NCBI GenBank assembly: GCA_011390155.1
Contig: JAABSW010000001.1
Coordinates: forward strand, 327,020 to 391,019
Direction: 5' to 3'
Source: Clostridiaceae bacterium
GTDB lineage: Bacteria > Bacillota > Clostridia > Peptostreptococcales > Tindalliaceae
Length of the DNA: 64,000 bases
Shown here: one piece after another, positions 53,719-63,196 of the stretch
How positions within the stretch are numbered: position 1 is the stretch's first letter
Layout of the letters: every line of letters begins with the position of its first letter
The notes under the pieces: model-generated
What the model was told of the DNA's origin: nothing
Database searches by the model: none
What the model saw: the letters and a program-made list of their open reading frames with translations, nothing else
Made by a program: the position numbers and the translations under genes

Positions 53719-54231
53719 ATGATGATCACACCTCTTGATATTCAAAATAAAGAATTTAAAAAAAGTGTAAGGGGATACAACGAAGCCCAGGTTGATGCTT
53801 TTCTTGATCAAATAATGGTTGATTATGAACAGTTGTACAAAGAAAATCTCGATATGAAGGAACAGTTAGAACGAGATACAAAACAGGTGGAGAAGTATCA
53901 GCAGATGGAAGAGACATTGAAAGAGACGTTGGTAGTTGCTCAGACCACAGCAGATGAAATGCGGAGCAATGCATTCAAAAAAGCAGATTTGACTGTTGAA
54001 GAAGCAGAACTGAAGGCAAAAGAAATCAAAGCCAATGCAAAAAATGAACTTGAACGAATTAAGGTTCAACAGGATGAAATGCTCCACCAACTACAAATAT
54101 TTAAAACAAGATTTCGGACATTATTACAGGCACAGTTGGATAACATGTCTGAAGATGTGGATGACATAGCGAATGAACTCCGAAATAAAAGAAATGACTT
54201 GAACGATGAGAGAAATAAAGAAGAGAATTAA
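53719..54231 (+). CDS. divIVA: DivIVA family protein
   Basis: A 170-residue coiled-coil protein with the conserved N-terminal lipid-binding domain ITPLDIQNKEFKKSVRGYNE (first 20 shown) and VDAFLDQIMVDYEQLY, then a long heptad region (about 40-165) rich in Glu/Lys/Gln. DivIVA marks negatively curved membrane at poles and septa and recruits partners. Tandem ATGs at 53719 and 53722; GGGGGC upstream. Confidence 0.95.
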   Translation: MMITPLDIQNKEFKKSVRGYNEAQVDAFLDQIMVDYEQLYKENLDMKEQLERDTKQVEKYQQMEETLKETLVVAQTTADEMRSNAFKKADLTVEEAELKAKEIKANAKNELERIKVQQDEMLHQLQIFKTRFRTLLQAQLDNMSEDVDDIANELRNKRNDLNDERNKEEN

Positions 54232-54255
54232 TTTCACAATTAACTAACAAGAATG

Positions 54256-54288
54256 CCTGTCACCATATGTAGAGGACAGGTATTTTTA
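54256..54288 (+). terminator. Probable terminator after divIVA
   Basis: CCTGTC (54256-54261) with GACAGG (54275-54280), flanked by AT/TA pairs, 13-nt loop, followed by TATTTTTAT. It lies 20 bp before lspA, so it may only attenuate. Confidence 0.6.
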
Positions 54289-54306
54289 TGCGAAAGGAGT
54301 TAATCT

Positions 54307-54762
54307 ATGATATGGCTAATCATGTTAGTGATAGTTGTGCTAGATCAAGTAAGTAAATGGTGGGTTCTTACCAGTTTGAAACAGATCGGTACCATTAAAA
54401 TTATTGAAGGCGTATTCCATTTACATTATCTAGAAAATAGAGGTGCTGCATTTGGAATTTTCCAAGACCAACGACTTTTCTTCCTGGTGGTTAACACATT
54501 TATTACCTGTATTATTATAGGGTATTTAATAAAACATCCTCGGATTAACAAAGGATTAATGTGGGCATTAAGTATGATTGCTGGCGGTGCCATAGGAAAC
54601 CTTATTGACCGAGCACTTTATGGATATGTAATTGATTTTTTTGATTTTCAAATATGGCCAGTGTTTAACGTGGCGGATTCAGCTATCGTCATTGGCCAGG
54701 TACTATTGATTTTTTTCATTTTAAAGAGTGGAAAAGAAGATATGACGGGTGAAACATCATGA
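54307..54762 (+). CDS. lspA: Lipoprotein signal peptidase (signal peptidase II)
   Basis: A 151-residue aspartic protease with four membrane helices that removes signal peptides from lipoproteins after Lgt acts. The catalytic aspartates are in GNLIDR and FNVADS, and LENRGAAFGIF and GYVIDFFDF are conserved. AAAGGAG precedes the ATG. Its stop overlaps the rluD start by 4 bp (ATGA). Confidence 0.96.
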   Translation: MIWLIMLVIVVLDQVSKWWVLTSLKQIGTIKIIEGVFHLHYLENRGAAFGIFQDQRLFFLVVNTFITCIIIGYLIKHPRINKGLMWALSMIAGGAIGNLIDRALYGYVIDFFDFQIWPVFNVADSAIVIGQVLLIFFILKSGKEDMTGETS

Positions 54763-55682
54763 CAAGAGAATGGTTTATCGTTGACGAAGAAATGGATGGA
54801 AACAGACTTGATATATTTTTGGTCGAGATGATGGATGCAACAAGCCGCAGCTATATACAAAAACTAATTAGAGAAGGAAACATTACAGTAAATGGAAAAG
54901 TGTCAAAAAACAATTACCAGGTGCAACATGAGGATAAAATCGTTGTAATATTACCGGAACCCAAGGCCTTATTGACAAAGGCTGAAAAAATTCCGCTTGA
55001 CATTGTTTATGAGGACAAACATTTATTAGTGGTGAATAAACCCCAAGATATGGTTGTTCATCCTGGATCTGGTAATGAATTTGGTACTTTGGTTAATGCA
55101 TTGCTATACTACTGTGAAGGCAGATTATCATCAATTAATGGCGTGATTAGACCTGGAATTGTACACCGAATTGACAAGGATACCTCAGGGCTACTGGTTG
55201 TAGCTAAAGATGATGTAACACACAATGGATTGGCAAAGCAGTTGGCCGAACATACTATGATTCGCAGCTATGAAGCGGTAGCAACTGGTTTAATCCATGA
55301 TAACCGGCTTAAGATTGATGCGCCAATTGGCAGACATCCTCAACAACGTTTAAAAATGGCTGTTAATTTAAACGGTAAAAATGCGGTTACGCATATACGA
55401 GTACTGGAAAAGTTTAATAACCACACATACATCGAAGCCACTCTTGAAACAGGTAGAACACATCAAATTAGAGTTCATCTGGCTTACATTAACCACCCCA
55501 TACTAGGAGATGAGCGATATGGGGGGAAACAAAGAAGTTTTAGTACAAAAGGACAGGTTTTGCATGCGAAATCGTTAGGGTTTGTCCACCCAATTTCTGG
55601 AGAGACACTTTTCTTTCAAGCGAGTTTACCGGAATCTTTTAAAAGTGTATTACAACAACTAAACAAAAAAAGCGGGATTTAA
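54759..55682 (+). CDS. RluA-family 23S rRNA pseudouridine synthase (RluD type)
   Basis: A 307-residue enzyme with an S4 RNA-binding domain first (about 12-75) and the RluA catalytic domain with the active Asp in HRIDKDTSGLLVVAK. LLVVNKPQDMVVHPG, LETGRTHQIRVHLAYINHPILGD (given as ETGRTHQIRVHLA) and HAKSLGFVHP follow. By place after lspA it is the RluD-like YlyB. It is coupled to lspA and its stop overlaps the convergent rqcH stop by 4 bp. Confidence 0.95.
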   Translation: MTREWFIVDEEMDGNRLDIFLVEMMDATSRSYIQKLIREGNITVNGKVSKNNYQVQHEDKIVVILPEPKALLTKAEKIPLDIVYEDKHLLVVNKPQDMVVHPGSGNEFGTLVNALLYYCEGRLSSINGVIRPGIVHRIDKDTSGLLVVAKDDVTHNGLAKQLAEHTMIRSYEAVATGLIHDNRLKIDAPIGRHPQQRLKMAVNLNGKNAVTHIRVLEKFNNHTYIEATLETGRTHQIRVHLAYINHPILGDERYGGKQRSFSTKGQVLHAKSLGFVHPISGETLFFQASLPESFKSVLQQLNKKSGI

Positions 55683-57469
55683 TCCAGACCGCTTTTTTCT
55701 GTGTTTTGAGCTATTCTGTTGATCAATGATTCACTGGGAGTCACATATACTGTTTGGTGATGTTCATATATGACCATACCAGGCCTGGCTCCACGTTGTT
55801 TCCTTACAAACTTACACCACGTGTAGTCAACTGGAACATTGCTGCCTTGTCGACCTTTGCTGTAATAAGCTGCAAGAAGCGCTGCTTCAATTAATTCATT
55901 ATTTGAAGGTGTCTGATGATTAAGTGACAACACAACATGAGAACCGGGCAAGTCTTTAACATGAAACCAAAGGTCAGTTTTCTTACTCAATTTAAACGTT
56001 ACCATTTCGTTCTGGACATTATTTTTACCTACTCGAATCATCCGATTTTCTGAAGAATGAAACTCGAGCGGTTTACTCTCGCCAATGGGATTGTTTTTTT
56101 TGTTTTTAGAAGGTTTATATTTAAGGTAATTTAGTTCGACCAGTTCTTTCCTGATCATATCAATGTCCTGAAGGGAATCCGCCTGTTCAATTGATAGCAG
56201 TATTTGATCTAGGTACATTATTTCATGTAAGGTTTTATCTCGCTGGTTGGCAATTTCGATCAAAGCGGTTTTTGATTTCTGATACCGTTTATACAATGAT
56301 TGCGCATTTTGAGAAGCAGATTTTCTTTTATCAAGAACAATATCAATCAAAGGCTGACCTTCTTCAAAATAGTTAGTTGCATTAATGATTTCCTGTCCAG
56401 GTTGAATTCTGTGAATGTTAGCCATGATTAAATCGGCTTTTAATTTATCCTGTGTAGCCCGGGCAGCGTTGTCCTCGTCATGCATAAGATTCTGAAGTTT
56501 ATGGGTCAAACGATTACGTTTCGTTGAAACAGTTTTTCTCAGGTCTTGAGAACGCTGTAGGAGCCGTTCGTTATGATCTTTTTGCCCATAATATTGATCA
56601 AGCAATTGGCTTACGCTTTTTACTGGCAGGACTTCAACCTGTTCTATATGATGCATCGGCAAGACGCTGAAATCTAGGAGTTTACCCGTGCTTTTTTGTT
56701 TGTAAATGGCTGGGTTATATTCTTGGTTTACTATGCTTTGCTGGATCTCAAAAAACACTTCTGTTAGCTTATTTTGTTCTTTTTCCGTTAAATCGACCCA
56801 TTGTTGGTCAAGATCCAATGATGCTCGATAAAGGATCTCTTGAGCGATTGGTGGAGAAAATCCATTGAAGGAACTGACGATCATATTCTTAAGTGTTTTA
56901 TGCGTAAAAAGTGAGATGGATTGTTTAAACAAATTCGTTGTTTTAATTGATAAAGGTGACGATTTTTCAGAGGGAGGAAATTCATAACGAAGTCCAGGCA
57001 AAACCTGACGTTTTCGACTAATGTGAAGAGGTATTCGCTTTATGGAATCGAGGATCTGGTGATTCTCCGTGTCAATTAAAATAATGTTACTGTGCTTACC
57101 CATCATTTCTATGACAAGTCCGCGTTTAGTAACTTGATTTAATTCGTCAGATCCGTCAACGTGTATGATCAAAATTCTTTCGAAATCAGGTTGCTCAATT
57201 CCAACAATCTTTCCGCCAGCTAAATGTTTTCGCAACAGCATACAAAATACTGGAGGTTGAGAAGGATTGTTTCGGGAAGAATTTGTTAATTGAACGCGAG
57301 GGTATTGATTATGGGCAGATAATAATAAACGCACGTTATTTCGTTGATGTCGTAAACTGATAATAAGCTCGTCAGCCTCTGGTTGATATATTTTTTCGAT
57401 GCGATTTCCCATAAGAATCGGTTTTAGTTCACTGGCAATAGCAGATATAACTGTTCCATCAAGAGGCAT
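55679..57469 (-). CDS. rqcH: Rqc2 homolog RqcH (NFACT protein, FbpA)
   Basis: A 596-residue ribosome quality-control protein that binds obstructed 50S subunits and recruits tRNA-Ala to add alanine tails. It has NFACT-N (residues 1 to about 190, MPLDGTVISAIASELKP), a helix-hairpin-helix part (about 190-255), long coiled coils (about 275-440) and NFACT-R (about 455-570) with the DLWFHVKDLPGSHVVL signature. It was once annotated as fibronectin-binding protein. It is alone on the minus strand in this region, with its own promoter. Confidence 0.95.
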   Translation of the reverse strand: MPLDGTVISAIASELKPILMGNRIEKIYQPEADELIISLRHQRNNVRLLLSAHNQYPRVQLTNSSRNNPSQPPVFCMLLRKHLAGGKIVGIEQPDFERILIIHVDGSDELNQVTKRGLVIEMMGKHSNIILIDTENHQILDSIKRIPLHISRKRQVLPGLRYEFPPSEKSSPLSIKTTNLFKQSISLFTHKTLKNMIVSSFNGFSPPIAQEILYRASLDLDQQWVDLTEKEQNKLTEVFFEIQQSIVNQEYNPAIYKQKSTGKLLDFSVLPMHHIEQVEVLPVKSVSQLLDQYYGQKDHNERLLQRSQDLRKTVSTKRNRLTHKLQNLMHDEDNAARATQDKLKADLIMANIHRIQPGQEIINATNYFEEGQPLIDIVLDKRKSASQNAQSLYKRYQKSKTALIEIANQRDKTLHEIMYLDQILLSIEQADSLQDIDMIRKELVELNYLKYKPSKNKKNNPIGESKPLEFHSSENRMIRVGKNNVQNEMVTFKLSKKTDLWFHVKDLPGSHVVLSLNHQTPSNNELIEAALLAAYYSKGRQGSNVPVDYTWCKFVRKQRGARPGMVIYEHHQTVYVTPSESLINRIAQNTEKSGLD

Positions 57470-57498
57470 TATTGCATCACTCCTTTTCCTATGTTGAT

Positions 57499-57527
57499 AT
57501 CATACTTGATAATCAGCTTTGTTACAA
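57499..57527 (-). promoter_or_regulatory. Promoter of rqcH
   Basis: Minus strand TTGTAA (57522-57527), 17-bp spacer, TATGAT (57499-57504), 30 bp before the ATG. Confidence 0.7.
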
Positions 57528-57601
57528 GCGAGGGATATATCATTGTGAGATCCTTACATATCAATTAGTTTTGTGTGTATTATCAGTGAGCTAATCAATC
57601 A

Positions 57602-57630
57602 TCGAAATAATAGACATTATTTGGTATAAT
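57602..57630 (+). promoter_or_regulatory. Promoter of the dapF operon
   Basis: TCGAAA (57602-57607), 17-bp spacer, perfect TATAAT (57625-57630) preceded by the extended -10 TGG. It is divergent from the rqcH promoter and 28 bp before the dapF ATG. Confidence 0.75.
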
Positions 57631-57657
57631 GATTTCATAGGTAAGGAGTGGACATAT

Positions 57658-58464
57658 ATGATAATACCATTTTTTAAGATGCATGGCATTGGAAATGATT
57701 TTATTCTAATGGATGAGCTAGACCTGAATGCGACACTGAATATTTCTGATTTAGCAGCCAGTGTTTGTCACAGACAATATGGTGTTGGCGCTGATGGATT
57801 AATGATAGCAAGACATTCTTTGATTGCTGATGCTCGAATGGAGTATTACAACAGTGATGGCTCCATAGGCGAAATGTGTGGAAACGGTATCAGGTGTTTT
57901 GGACGATATGTTGATACTGAAGGATCTAAGGAGCCTCGAAGACTAACCATAGAAACATTGGCAGGGATTAAAGAACTAACTATCAGAACGGATAATAAAA
58001 GACAAAGTGTCGTAAGCGTAAATATGGGAATGCCTGCATTTCATGATTTTAATAACAAGATTATGGTAAATGGCGCAGAATTCATTTATTCATATGTAAC
58101 CATGGGCGTACCACATGTAGTGATATTTACTAAGGAAATCAATCAGGAAATAACTGACAGTGTTGGTCCATTACTAGAAAAGCATAAAAACTTTATGAAT
58201 GGTACTAATGTTAACTTTTGTTATATTGAAAATCGCAATAATATGAATGTTTTTACATGGGAAAGAGGTGCTGGACATACACTGGCATGCGGAACAGGGA
58301 TTACAAGTGCGTATGCGGTTGCAGCGCGTATGGGAAAAGTTGACAATCATGTTGTGGTTCAGGCAGAAGGGGGCATTCTTGAACTTGAAACCGTTGATAA
58401 TGGAAGTATCAAGATGACAGGACCAGCAGCAGATATTTGTAAGGGACAATATTATTTTGATTGA
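57658..58464 (+). CDS. dapF: Diaminopimelate epimerase
   Basis: A 268-residue cofactor-free epimerase that turns LL- into meso-diaminopimelate for lysine and peptidoglycan. The two catalytic cysteines are C74 in EMCGNGIRC and C211 in HTLACGTG. FFKMHGIGNDF, YGVGADGLM and MGVPHVVIF are conserved. AAGGAGTGG precedes the ATG. It agrees with the DAP-type MurE at 31287. Confidence 0.97.
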   Translation: MIIPFFKMHGIGNDFILMDELDLNATLNISDLAASVCHRQYGVGADGLMIARHSLIADARMEYYNSDGSIGEMCGNGIRCFGRYVDTEGSKEPRRLTIETLAGIKELTIRTDNKRQSVVSVNMGMPAFHDFNNKIMVNGAEFIYSYVTMGVPHVVIFTKEINQEITDSVGPLLEKHKNFMNGTNVNFCYIENRNNMNVFTWERGAGHTLACGTGITSAYAVAARMGKVDNHVVVQAEGGILELETVDNGSIKMTGPAADICKGQYYFD

Positions 58465-58503
58465 AATTTGAGGTCAAAAATTGACTGAAGGGATGTGCTT
58501 TGC

Positions 58504-59376
58504 TTGAACAGTATGACAGGGTTTGGAAGATCAGAAATACTAATAGAGCAGTTCAGCTTTACAATAGAAATCAAATCTGTGAATCATCGTTATTTGGATG
58601 TGGGAATGAAACTTCCCAGGAAACTATCATTCTTGGAAGATGCTTTGAGAAATATTGTTAAATCTGAGATGCGTCGAGGTCGATTAGACGTGTATATTAA
58701 TCAACAGACATCGGAAACATCTAATAAGCAGGTGGTCATTGATAGATCATTATGCGAATCATATGTTGAGGCGTTTAAGAATATCAGCGAAAAATTGGAT
58801 ATTGAAAATGATGTTACTGTCTCACTGTTAGCCCGTTTACCGGAGGTGGTATCAGTAGAGCAACAGGACATAGAAGAAAGCATCTTGCAAAAAGAATTGG
58901 AAGAAGGATTGAAGAGTGCACTTTCACAATTGTCACAAATGAGAATGATAGAAGGTGAGTCTCTACGTAAAGATTTAAAAGTTAGGATAGAAGCCCTTGG
59001 TAGTCAAATTAAGAAAATTGAGGAAATCAGTCCTGAAGTATCGAAAGCCTACCGTGAAAGGCTGATAAAAAGAATTAATGAATTAACAGAACATGATGTA
59101 GATGATAATCGGTTGTTGACTGAAGTTGCAATATTTGCTGAAAAAAGCAGCATTGATGAGGAAATTGTACGATTCAACAGCCATCTGGATCAGTTTATTA
59201 GTACTATGTATGAACACGAACCAGTTGGACGTAAGTTGGATTTTTTAGTACAGGAGCTAAATCGTGAAATTAATACGATTGGTTCTAAAGCCGGTGATAT
59301 TAAAATTGGCAGTTATGTAGTGGATGTAAAAAGTGAATTGGAAAAAATTCGAGAACAAGTTCAAAATATTGAATAG
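58504..59376 (+). CDS. YicC/YloC-family protein (endoribonuclease family)
   Basis: A 290-residue protein opening NSMTGFGRSEILIEQFSFT, with EIKSVNHRYLDVGMKLPR, a central helical domain and the C-terminal DUF1732 domain (about 205-290: IDEEIVRFNSHLDQF and REINTIGSKAGD). E. coli YicC has been shown to be an endoribonuclease; the Firmicute form is linked with stress survival. The TTG at 58504 gives the usual MNSMTGFG start; a GTG 9 bp earlier and an ATG 9 bp later are alternatives. First of the yicC-remA-gmk run. Confidence 0.92.
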   Translation: MNSMTGFGRSEILIEQFSFTIEIKSVNHRYLDVGMKLPRKLSFLEDALRNIVKSEMRRGRLDVYINQQTSETSNKQVVIDRSLCESYVEAFKNISEKLDIENDVTVSLLARLPEVVSVEQQDIEESILQKELEEGLKSALSQLSQMRMIEGESLRKDLKVRIEALGSQIKKIEEISPEVSKAYRERLIKRINELTEHDVDDNRLLTEVAIFAEKSSIDEEIVRFNSHLDQFISTMYEHEPVGRKLDFLVQELNREINTIGSKAGDIKIGSYVVDVKSELEKIREQVQNIE

Positions 59377-59392
59377 GTGAAGGAGAATTCAT

Positions 59393-59677
59393 ATGACGCA
59401 TCGGTTGATTAACATAGGATTTGGTAATATTGTCTCGGTTAATCGCATAGTTGCTATCGTTAGTCCTGAATCTGCACCAATAAAACGTATGATACAAGAA
59501 GCGAGAGAACAGCGAACCTTGATTGATGCAACCTATGGTAGGAGAACAAGGGCTGTCATTGTTACCGATAGTGATCATATTATTCTATCCGCCGTGCAGC
59601 CAGAAACGGTGGCACATAGACTACATTCGAAATCTGACATTCGTGAAGACAAAGATTTGTCAACAGAAATGGAATAA
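59393..59677 (+). CDS. remA: RemA/DUF370 family DNA-binding regulator
   Basis: The 94-residue protein matches the B. subtilis biofilm-matrix regulator RemA along its length: [52 protein letters not shown] and [10 protein letters not shown]. RemA forms a ring that winds DNA. It lies between yicC and gmk as in most Firmicutes. GGAG lies before the ATG at 59393. Confidence 0.95.
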   Translation: MTHRLINIGFGNIVSVNRIVAIVSPESAPIKRMIQEAREQRTLIDATYGRRTRAVIVTDSDHIILSAVQPETVAHRLHSKSDIREDKDLSTEME

Positions 59678-59696
59678 AGTAATGGAGGACAACTGG

Positions 59697-60305
59697 ATGA
59701 AACAGGAAGGAATATTAATTATTATTTCCGGACCTTCGGGAACCGGTAAGAGCACCATAGTAAAAAAGTTCATAAATAGAAATAACGATGTCGATTTATC
59801 TGTTTCGGCCACTACTCGAAAAATTAGGCCTGGGGAACAAGAGGGTAAGAATTATTTTTTTCTATCCGAAAAAGATTTTATTAAAAAATTAAAAGAAGAT
59901 TCTTTTTTAGAATATGCAAAAGTATATGGAAATTATTACGGAACTCCCCGTAACTTTGTTGATGAAAAGCTTAAAGCAGGAAAAAATGTATTGTTGGAAA
60001 TTGACACTGAAGGGGCACTTCAAATAAAAGAAAAATTTCCGCAAGGTGTTTTTATTTTTATTGTTCCGCCATCTATCAACGAATTACAAAGACGTATTAA
60101 CAGCAGAGGCACAGAAACAGATGAAGAAGTTGAACGAAGACTTAATAGTTCACTTAAGGAAATAAAAGAATTAACTCATTATAATTACGTGGTGATGAAC
60201 GATCATATATTGGATGCAGTTCAATTGATCGAAGCTATATTAAAAGCTGAAAAAGTAAGTGTACAAAGAAGTGGTAATTACTGGTTGAGTACATTCACTT
60301 CGTAA
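59697..60305 (+). CDS. gmk: Guanylate kinase
   Basis: A 202-residue kinase converting GMP to GDP. It has the P-loop ISGPSGTGKSTIVKKF, TTRKIRPGEQEGKNYFFLS (GMP-binding Arg/Tyr), EYAKVYGNYYGTP, LLEIDTEGALQIK and the lid SRGTETDEEVERRL. The ATG at 59697 is 8 nt after GGAGG; longer in-frame upstream sequence overlaps remA and is not family-like. Confidence 0.97.
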   Translation: MKQEGILIIISGPSGTGKSTIVKKFINRNNDVDLSVSATTRKIRPGEQEGKNYFFLSEKDFIKKLKEDSFLEYAKVYGNYYGTPRNFVDEKLKAGKNVLLEIDTEGALQIKEKFPQGVFIFIVPPSINELQRRINSRGTETDEEVERRLNSSLKEIKELTHYNYVVMNDHILDAVQLIEAILKAEKVSVQRSGNYWLSTFTS

Positions 60306-60329
60306 TAGGTATATTCAGGAGGCATTTGT

Positions 60330-62585
60330 TTGAGTAAGCAAAAAATGATAACCCGTGTGATCATTGATCATTATCATAGCAAGCTAGACCATATGTTTGA
60401 CTATCTTGTACCATTGTCGTTAGAACAAAAAATTGTCACCGGCATGCGCGTTCTTGTCCCTTTCGGAAGGAATAACCGCATGCTGGAAGCTTTTGTGATG
60501 GAAATAAAAAAAGGTGAGAACTCATCATTTCACATGAAGGAAGTTGAAGAAATACTTGAGGGAAAGCCTGTATTATCGGCCTCCACATTAGCAATAATTC
60601 ATTGGATGAAAAATGCCTATTTTTGTCGAACTATCGAAGCCATTAGGTGCTTTGTACCCAACCAACGCGTAAAACAAAAAGTGGTAGATGTTATACATTT
60701 AAACGAAGATATAATCAGAAAAATGAACGTGGATAACGATTTTCAAAATGCACCTGCACAAAGAAAAATATTAAATTATTTAATTAAGAATGGTGAATCG
60801 ACAGTTAATATGCTCACTAAATCTACCCAAACAAGCCGTTCTTCAATTAATTCTCTCTTGGAAAAAAAATGTATTATGATAGAAAAACGACAATTCAGGA
60901 GAGAACCCAACGTTTTACAGGAAAATTTTAGTTACCCAGAACCGAACTTGAATGAAAGTCAGAAAGAAGCAATCAATATGATCAAACAAAACTGGGTTGA
61001 AAATCCCAACAAACACATCCTGCTACATGGTATTACAGGTAGCGGTAAAACAGAGATTTATATGAATATTATCAAAGAGACACTGACCAATGGGAAAGAC
61101 AGTATTTTGCTGGTTCCAGAAATCGCTCTCACACCACAGATGGTTCAGCGATTCAAAGGTCGGTTTGGAAATAAAATTGCAGTACTTCACAGCCATCTGT
61201 CAGATGGCGAAAAATTAGATGAGTGGAATCGTATAAAAAAGAGTGAAGCTAGTATTGTTATCGGTCCCCGGTCAGCTGTATTCGCTCCGTGTAATAAGCT
61301 GGGTACAATTATTATTGATGAAGAGCATGAAAGCACTTATAAATCTGAACAGACACCAAGGTATCATGCGATGGATATTGCAAAAATGAGGTGTGAAATT
61401 GAATCTGCTCACTTAATTTTGGGATCAGCTACACCATCCATTGAAAGCTACTATGATGCAGCCAATGGGAAATTAAAAATGATTGAACTACATGAGAGAG
61501 CAACCGGAGGTGAACTTCCCACCATCACTACGATTGATTTGCGGGAAGAGGTTAAAAGCGGGAATAAAACCATTTTAAGCCAAAAACTCATTAATGAATT
61601 AGCGGATTGTTTAACAAATGGCCACCAGGCAATTCTTTTTCTGAATCGAAGAGCCTATGCAACTTATGTGAATTGCCTTCACTGTGGACATGTAATTCAA
61701 TGTGAGCAATGTGATATAACCATGAAATGGCATAAAAATGAAAAAAAACTTAAATGCCATTATTGTAGTGCTGAAAAACAAGCGCCTCAACAATGTCCTG
61801 AATGTGGAGAGGAGATTGCTTATCAGGGAGCGGGTACCCAAAGGGCAGAAGATGCCATTCAATCATTGTTTCCAGATTATAAAGTTGTACGTATGGATCA
61901 GGATACGACACGCAAAAGGGGTGCACACCAGAAGATTCTTAGTCAATTCGAATCTGGAAGAATTGATATATTAATAGGAACTCAAATGATAGCAAAAGGA
62001 CTTGATTTTCCCAATGTTACTTTGGTTGGAATATTATTGGCGGACACTTCAATCAATTTGCCTGATTTCAGAGCTTCGGAGAGAACGTTCCAGCTGATCA
62101 CGCAGGTGGCTGGTCGCTCTGGAAGAGGAGATACAGAGGGAAAAGTGATATTGCAAACATATCAACCATCTCACTATGCTATTCGGGCTGCTTCAAAACA
62201 TGATTATATGAGATTTTATGAGGAAGAAATTTTAGTAAGAAACACATTCCAATATCCTCCCTATTCAAGACTAATACAATTAGTTTTTTCCGGTGAGAAT
62301 GAATTGGAGGTTAAGCATACAGCTGATAGAATAACTGCAGGAATGAAATTTCTGTTGGATAAATCAGGCTATATTGACAAGTCTAAAATCATTATGGAAC
62401 CTGGCCCGGCTATTATAGCCAGGGTTGATAATAAATATAGATACACTGTTTTAGTTAAGTCTGTCGATGTTCAGTTTTCCTTGCTAAAAAGAATCATTAA
62501 GTATTTGGTTCTTGATAAAAGAGAACAACAAGTTCCGGAAAATGTTTCAATTATCATTGATCCAGATCCTCGATTCATACAATAG
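60330..62585 (+). CDS. priA: Primosomal protein N' (replication restart helicase PriA)
   Basis: The 751-residue DNA helicase reloads the replisome at stalled forks. It has an N-terminal 3'-DNA-binding domain (MFDYLVP, GMRVLVPFGRNN), a winged helix (about 130-190), Walker A in GITGSGKTEIYMN, DEEHE, and a zinc-binding insert with four CxxC pairs (CLHCG, CEQC, CHYC, CPECG). Helicase motifs QMIAKGLDFPNVTLVGIL (to 20) and QVAGRSGRG follow. TTG at 60330 has CAGGAGG upstream. It follows gmk by only 24 bp; rpoZ and coaBC are missing from between them. Confidence 0.97.
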   Translation: MSKQKMITRVIIDHYHSKLDHMFDYLVPLSLEQKIVTGMRVLVPFGRNNRMLEAFVMEIKKGENSSFHMKEVEEILEGKPVLSASTLAIIHWMKNAYFCRTIEAIRCFVPNQRVKQKVVDVIHLNEDIIRKMNVDNDFQNAPAQRKILNYLIKNGESTVNMLTKSTQTSRSSINSLLEKKCIMIEKRQFRREPNVLQENFSYPEPNLNESQKEAINMIKQNWVENPNKHILLHGITGSGKTEIYMNIIKETLTNGKDSILLVPEIALTPQMVQRFKGRFGNKIAVLHSHLSDGEKLDEWNRIKKSEASIVIGPRSAVFAPCNKLGTIIIDEEHESTYKSEQTPRYHAMDIAKMRCEIESAHLILGSATPSIESYYDAANGKLKMIELHERATGGELPTITTIDLREEVKSGNKTILSQKLINELADCLTNGHQAILFLNRRAYATYVNCLHCGHVIQCEQCDITMKWHKNEKKLKCHYCSAEKQAPQQCPECGEEIAYQGAGTQRAEDAIQSLFPDYKVVRMDQDTTRKRGAHQKILSQFESGRIDILIGTQMIAKGLDFPNVTLVGILLADTSINLPDFRASERTFQLITQVAGRSGRGDTEGKVILQTYQPSHYAIRAASKHDYMRFYEEEILVRNTFQYPPYSRLIQLVFSGENELEVKHTADRITAGMKFLLDKSGYIDKSKIIMEPGPAIIARVDNKYRYTVLVKSVDVQFSLLKRIIKYLVLDKREQQVPENVSIIIDPDPRFIQ

Positions 62586-62635
62586 TAAGTCAATTAGTAA
62601 TCAATTTTAATTTAATGGTGAAAGGAATGTTTAGT

Positions 62636-63142
62636 GTGGCTATTAGAGTTATTAGAACGGATGAAGATCCTATTTTGAGGAAACAATCCAGGGTAGTAAA
62701 AGATATTAACCAGCGCATTCTCATATTACTTGATGATATGAAAGAAACCATGTCAGATGCAGACGGCGTTGGATTGGCAGCTCCTCAGGTAGGCGTGTTA
62801 AAAAGGGTTATTATCACTGACGTTGGAGAAGGTGTTGTTGAATATATTAACCCCGAGATCATTGAAACAGACGGTGAAAATTGTGGCATCGAAGGATGCT
62901 TAAGCATACCTGAAAAGAGCGGGAAAGTGATAAGACCAGAAAAACTAAAAGTAAAAGCCCTTAACAGAGAAGGTCTTGAATTTGAAATGTCAGCCGAGGG
63001 ATTGTTGGCTAGAGCAATTTGTCATGAAATAGATCATCTAAACGGTATATTGTTTACTGATATTATGTTGCCCGAAGAAGATGATTCTGAGGAAGATGAA
63101 AATGAGCCTTATTCGATGACAACAACTATGAATTCTCGCTGA
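62636..63142 (+). CDS. def: Peptide deformylase
   Basis: The 168-residue iron enzyme removes formyl from nascent proteins. All three motifs are intact: GVGLAAPQVG, EGCLSIPE (metal Cys) and HEIDHLNG (metal His pair and catalytic Glu). An acidic tail (EEDDSEEDENE) is added at the end. GTG at 62636 gives the family start AIRVIRTDEDPIL and lies 9 nt after AAAGGA; an ATG at 62627 abuts that site. Confidence 0.96.
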   Translation: MAIRVIRTDEDPILRKQSRVVKDINQRILILLDDMKETMSDADGVGLAAPQVGVLKRVIITDVGEGVVEYINPEIIETDGENCGIEGCLSIPEKSGKVIRPEKLKVKALNREGLEFEMSAEGLLARAICHEIDHLNGILFTDIMLPEEDDSEEDENEPYSMTTTMNSR

Positions 63143-63196
63143 AGTGAAATCCTGCACATAAACCAAGGATACTTTTTTATAAAGGTGGGACGTTAT

